5,713 bases of DNA from assembly GCA_021835265.1 (NCBI GenBank), contig JAKBQK010000276.1, forward strand, positions 1-5,713, read 5' to 3'. The position numbers and the translations under genes were made by a program. Positions 3,778 to 5,713 of this stretch are shown one piece after another. Every line of letters starts with the position of its first letter. Positions within the stretch are counted from its first letter, which is position 1. The notes below the pieces were generated by a model, which was not told where the DNA came from, searched no databases, and saw only the letters and a list, made by a program, of their open reading frames with translations. The DNA comes from Thermoplasmata archaeon. GTDB taxonomy: Archaea; Thermoplasmatota; Thermoplasmata; Thermoplasmatales; Thermoplasmataceae.

Positions 3778-5643
3778 ATGAGTGAAAAAAAGAGCGAAGT
3801 TCATGCGTATGCATATATATTGAAAGAATTGGTAGAAAAGAAGGGTTGGAATAAGAGCCAAATTTATACTCAGCAAGAATGTCTTAAGAATCTAGAAATT
3901 AAGAAACTATTTACATTAGATCATCCAGAAAACATTGTTGAGATAAATGCAAAGCAAATGTATATAATTGAAGCTAAAAACGAGAGGAAAAAAATAGACA
4001 TTGCTCTTCAAGAGGCAAGGGACTACTACGCTAATAAACTAAACGAAAGTAAAATTATACATGCCTCTTTTATTACAGGGATAGCTGGAAATGAGGACGA
4101 AGGATATATAGCAAAAAGCCAATTTAATCTGGATGGTAAAAATTGGGAAACTATAACTGAAAACGGAATAGAGATAACAGGTCTAATTTCTAAACAACAA
4201 GCCGAAGACATATTGGCAAATAAAAATCCACATTTAAAAGATGTCGAAATAACAGAAGACGAATTTTTAGAGACAGCAGAAAACATAAACGAGATCTTGC
4301 ACGAAAATTCTATTAATAAAGACTATAGAGCACGTTTCATATCTGCTATTCTGTTGGCCATGTCAGATGGACAGGAAATAGATTTAACACAAGAGTGCGA
4401 GGTTCTAATAGAAAATATAAATTCAAGAGTAAAGCATATACTGAAACAACATAACAAATCTAATTTTGCTAATTTTATAAAAATAGACGAACCTTCAAGT
4501 TCTGATAATCATATAAAGGTAAAGGAAGCGATAAAAAGAACGTATCAAGAGCTAATTAATCTTAACATACGTTCTGCCATGAGATCTGGTAAAGATGTGT
4601 TAGGTAAGTTCTACGAAGTCTTTTTGAAATATGGAAATGGAGCAAAGGATATAGGAATCGTCTTGACTCCGAGGCACATAACTAAGTTTGCTTCAGAAAT
4701 CTTAGATGTAAATCATAATGATTTAGTTCTCGATCCTGCATGTGGCACTGGGGGTTTTCTTGTAGCTTCTTTTGATAGAGTAAGACAAAAAACTTCAAAT
4801 AAGGATAACCTCGAGAGATTTAGGCTATATGGAATTTATGGGATAGAGGAACAGGACAACATAATTTCCCTCGCAATTGTAAATATGATATTTAGAGGGG
4901 ACGGCAAGAACAATATGATTGAAGGCAATTGCTTCAATAAATGGCTTAATGCAAATACTGATGAAAAGATTTATCATGCAGAATTTTTATCAGAAGATAA
5001 GAAAGGCAGAATAGCTCCAATTACGAAAGTAATGATGAATCCTCCGTTTGCATTGAAGAAAGGTGCTGAGAAGGAATACAAATTTGTTGAACATGCATTA
5101 AAACAAATGGTTGATGGAGGTATACTGTTCACAATTTTGCCAATATCTGTTTTGGTTGAGAAAGAAACAAAATCATGGAGAAAGGAGGTTTTGTTAAAGA
5201 ATAATCGTCTCCTTTCAGTAATTACTTTCCCAGAAGATTTATTTTACCCAGTTAGTGTTGGTACTGTAGGTTTAATAGTTAAAAAGGGAACTCCACATGA
5301 TTTTGACAAGGATGACGTGTATTTTGCAAGATGTGTTCAAGATGGATTTGCAAAAAGAAAAGGAGTAAGAAAAGAAAGCAGTAAGGTAAGAAATATGCTC
5401 GAAGAAGTAAAAGATGAACTTCAACATTTTATAAATGGAAAATATAGCAAAATACAAGATGTTCCAGAATTCAAGAAAGTATGTAAATTAGACAAAGAGG
5501 ATCAGGAGTGTGAATTAGTAGCAGAAGCATATATCGATAGCAAAATTCCTTCCGAAAGTGAAATAGAAGCAGGAGTCGAAGATATGATAAAAGAAGCAGT
5601 TGCATTCAAAATCAGATTTCAGGATAAATTGCCAAAAGAGTGA
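3778..5643 (+). CDS. Fused restriction endonuclease-N6-adenine methyltransferase (BcgI-type RM subunit)
   Basis: This bifunctional protein has 621 residues. Residues ~1-110 look like a PD-(D/E)XK nuclease domain: HPENIVEI (P50-E51), hydrophobic strand YIIEAK (E65-x-K67) and ALQEARDYY (Q78), as in HsdR N-terminal domains, with Glu where the family usually has Asp. A helical linker (~160-290) follows. The HsdM-type catalytic domain holds LTPRHITKFASEIL (SAM entry), motif I DPACGTGGF (319-327), YGIEEQD (354-360) and motif IV NPPF (421-424), predicting N6-adenine methylation. The C-terminal ~100 residues are charged and helical, probably docking the S subunit. ATG 3778 is preferred to TTG 3763: MSEKKSEVH is a normal start, while MIVIF would add a hydrophobic stub; a weak GTGAT precedes it. 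A specificity gene follows after five bases. Fused R-M plus separate S, and about 620-640 residues, match the BcgI A subunit (type IIB), which cuts on both sides of its site and also methylates. HsdM with an extra domain is the alternative. Confidence 0.85.
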   Translation: MSEKKSEVHAYAYILKELVEKKGWNKSQIYTQQECLKNLEIKKLFTLDHPENIVEINAKQMYIIEAKNERKKIDIALQEARDYYANKLNESKIIHASFITGIAGNEDEGYIAKSQFNLDGKNWETITENGIEITGLISKQQAEDILANKNPHLKDVEITEDEFLETAENINEILHENSINKDYRARFISAILLAMSDGQEIDLTQECEVLIENINSRVKHILKQHNKSNFANFIKIDEPSSSDNHIKVKEAIKRTYQELINLNIRSAMRSGKDVLGKFYEVFLKYGNGAKDIGIVLTPRHITKFASEILDVNHNDLVLDPACGTGGFLVASFDRVRQKTSNKDNLERFRLYGIYGIEEQDNIISLAIVNMIFRGDGKNNMIEGNCFNKWLNANTDEKIYHAEFLSEDKKGRIAPITKVMMNPPFALKKGAEKEYKFVEHALKQMVDGGILFTILPISVLVEKETKSWRKEVLLKNNRLLSVITFPEDLFYPVSVGTVGLIVKKGTPHDFDKDDVYFARCVQDGFAKRKGVRKESSKVRNMLEEVKDELQHFINGKYSKIQDVPEFKKVCKLDKEDQECELVAEAYIDSKIPSESEIEAGVEDMIKEAVAFKIRFQDKLPKE

Positions 5644-5648
5644 ATTAT

Positions 5649-5713
5649 ATGATAACAACTATAGAAAATTTGTTTTCAGTTGATTATGGTCAAAAAGAAT
5701 TTTGCTATCGATA
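5649..5713 (+). CDS. Specificity (S) subunit of the R-M system, 3' partial
   Basis: Only 21 codons are visible: MITTIENLFSVDYGQKEFCYR, running off the window end. The LFxVxYGQ pattern shortly after the start is characteristic of the target-recognition domains of type I S subunits and BcgI B subunits, which usually read LFDVKYG. The start ATG lies five bases after the R-M stop codon, implying translational coupling in one operon. This subunit would choose the DNA sequence for both methylation and cleavage. The short stretch and the context agree well, but full length and number of recognition domains cannot be seen. Confidence 0.7.
   Translation, partial: MITTIENLFSVDYGQKEFCYR

Noticed and set aside
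4026..4286. 86-codon open frame on the minus strand inside the R-M gene
   Set aside because: It is fully contained in the strongly supported R-M coding frame, is Ser/Ile/Val-rich as antisense frames usually are, and has no promoter or RBS.

Overview
The window reads as AT-rich archaeal DNA. Genes are preceded by TATA boxes placed for leaderless or short-leader transcripts rather than by bacterial -35/-10 pairs. Exported proteins are dense in N-glycosylation sequons and cysteines. One exported protein looks like a glutamic peptidase (eqolisin, family G1), a class that works at acid pH. An acidophilic archaeon (Thermoplasmata or an ARMAN-type lineage) is a reasonable guess, but the sequence does not prove it.

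Left half (1-3047), cell-surface genes: a 5'-truncated, membrane-anchored, cysteine-rich secreted protein (2-469); a secreted eqolisin-like acid protease precursor (580-1752); and a three-helix membrane protein with a glycosylated outer domain (2271-3047). The last two have near-identical promoter cores. Between them (1753-2190) lies about 440 bp with no intact gene. It carries a reverse-strand reading frame broken by three stop codons, probably a decayed gene.

Middle (3048-3600), mobile-DNA debris and a small regulator: on the minus strand, a SWIM zinc-finger module of the kind found at the N-terminus of some IS transposases, split by a one-base frameshift and lacking the catalytic part (3092-3345). 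Divergent from it is a 45-residue ribbon-helix-helix protein (3460-3597). The 114 bp between them holds two face-to-face promoters, a perfect 16-bp palindrome, a 13-bp direct repeat and a 7-bp inverted repeat, a plausible operator region.

Right half (3598-5713), restriction-modification: one 621-residue polypeptide fuses an N-terminal PD-(D/E)XK-like nuclease domain to an N6-adenine methyltransferase. Five bases downstream begins a type I-like specificity (S) subunit, cut by the window end. Fused R-M subunit plus separate S subunit is the layout of BcgI-type (type IIB) systems. The upstream regulator gene points the same way and could belong to the same transfer unit, but a link is only inferred.
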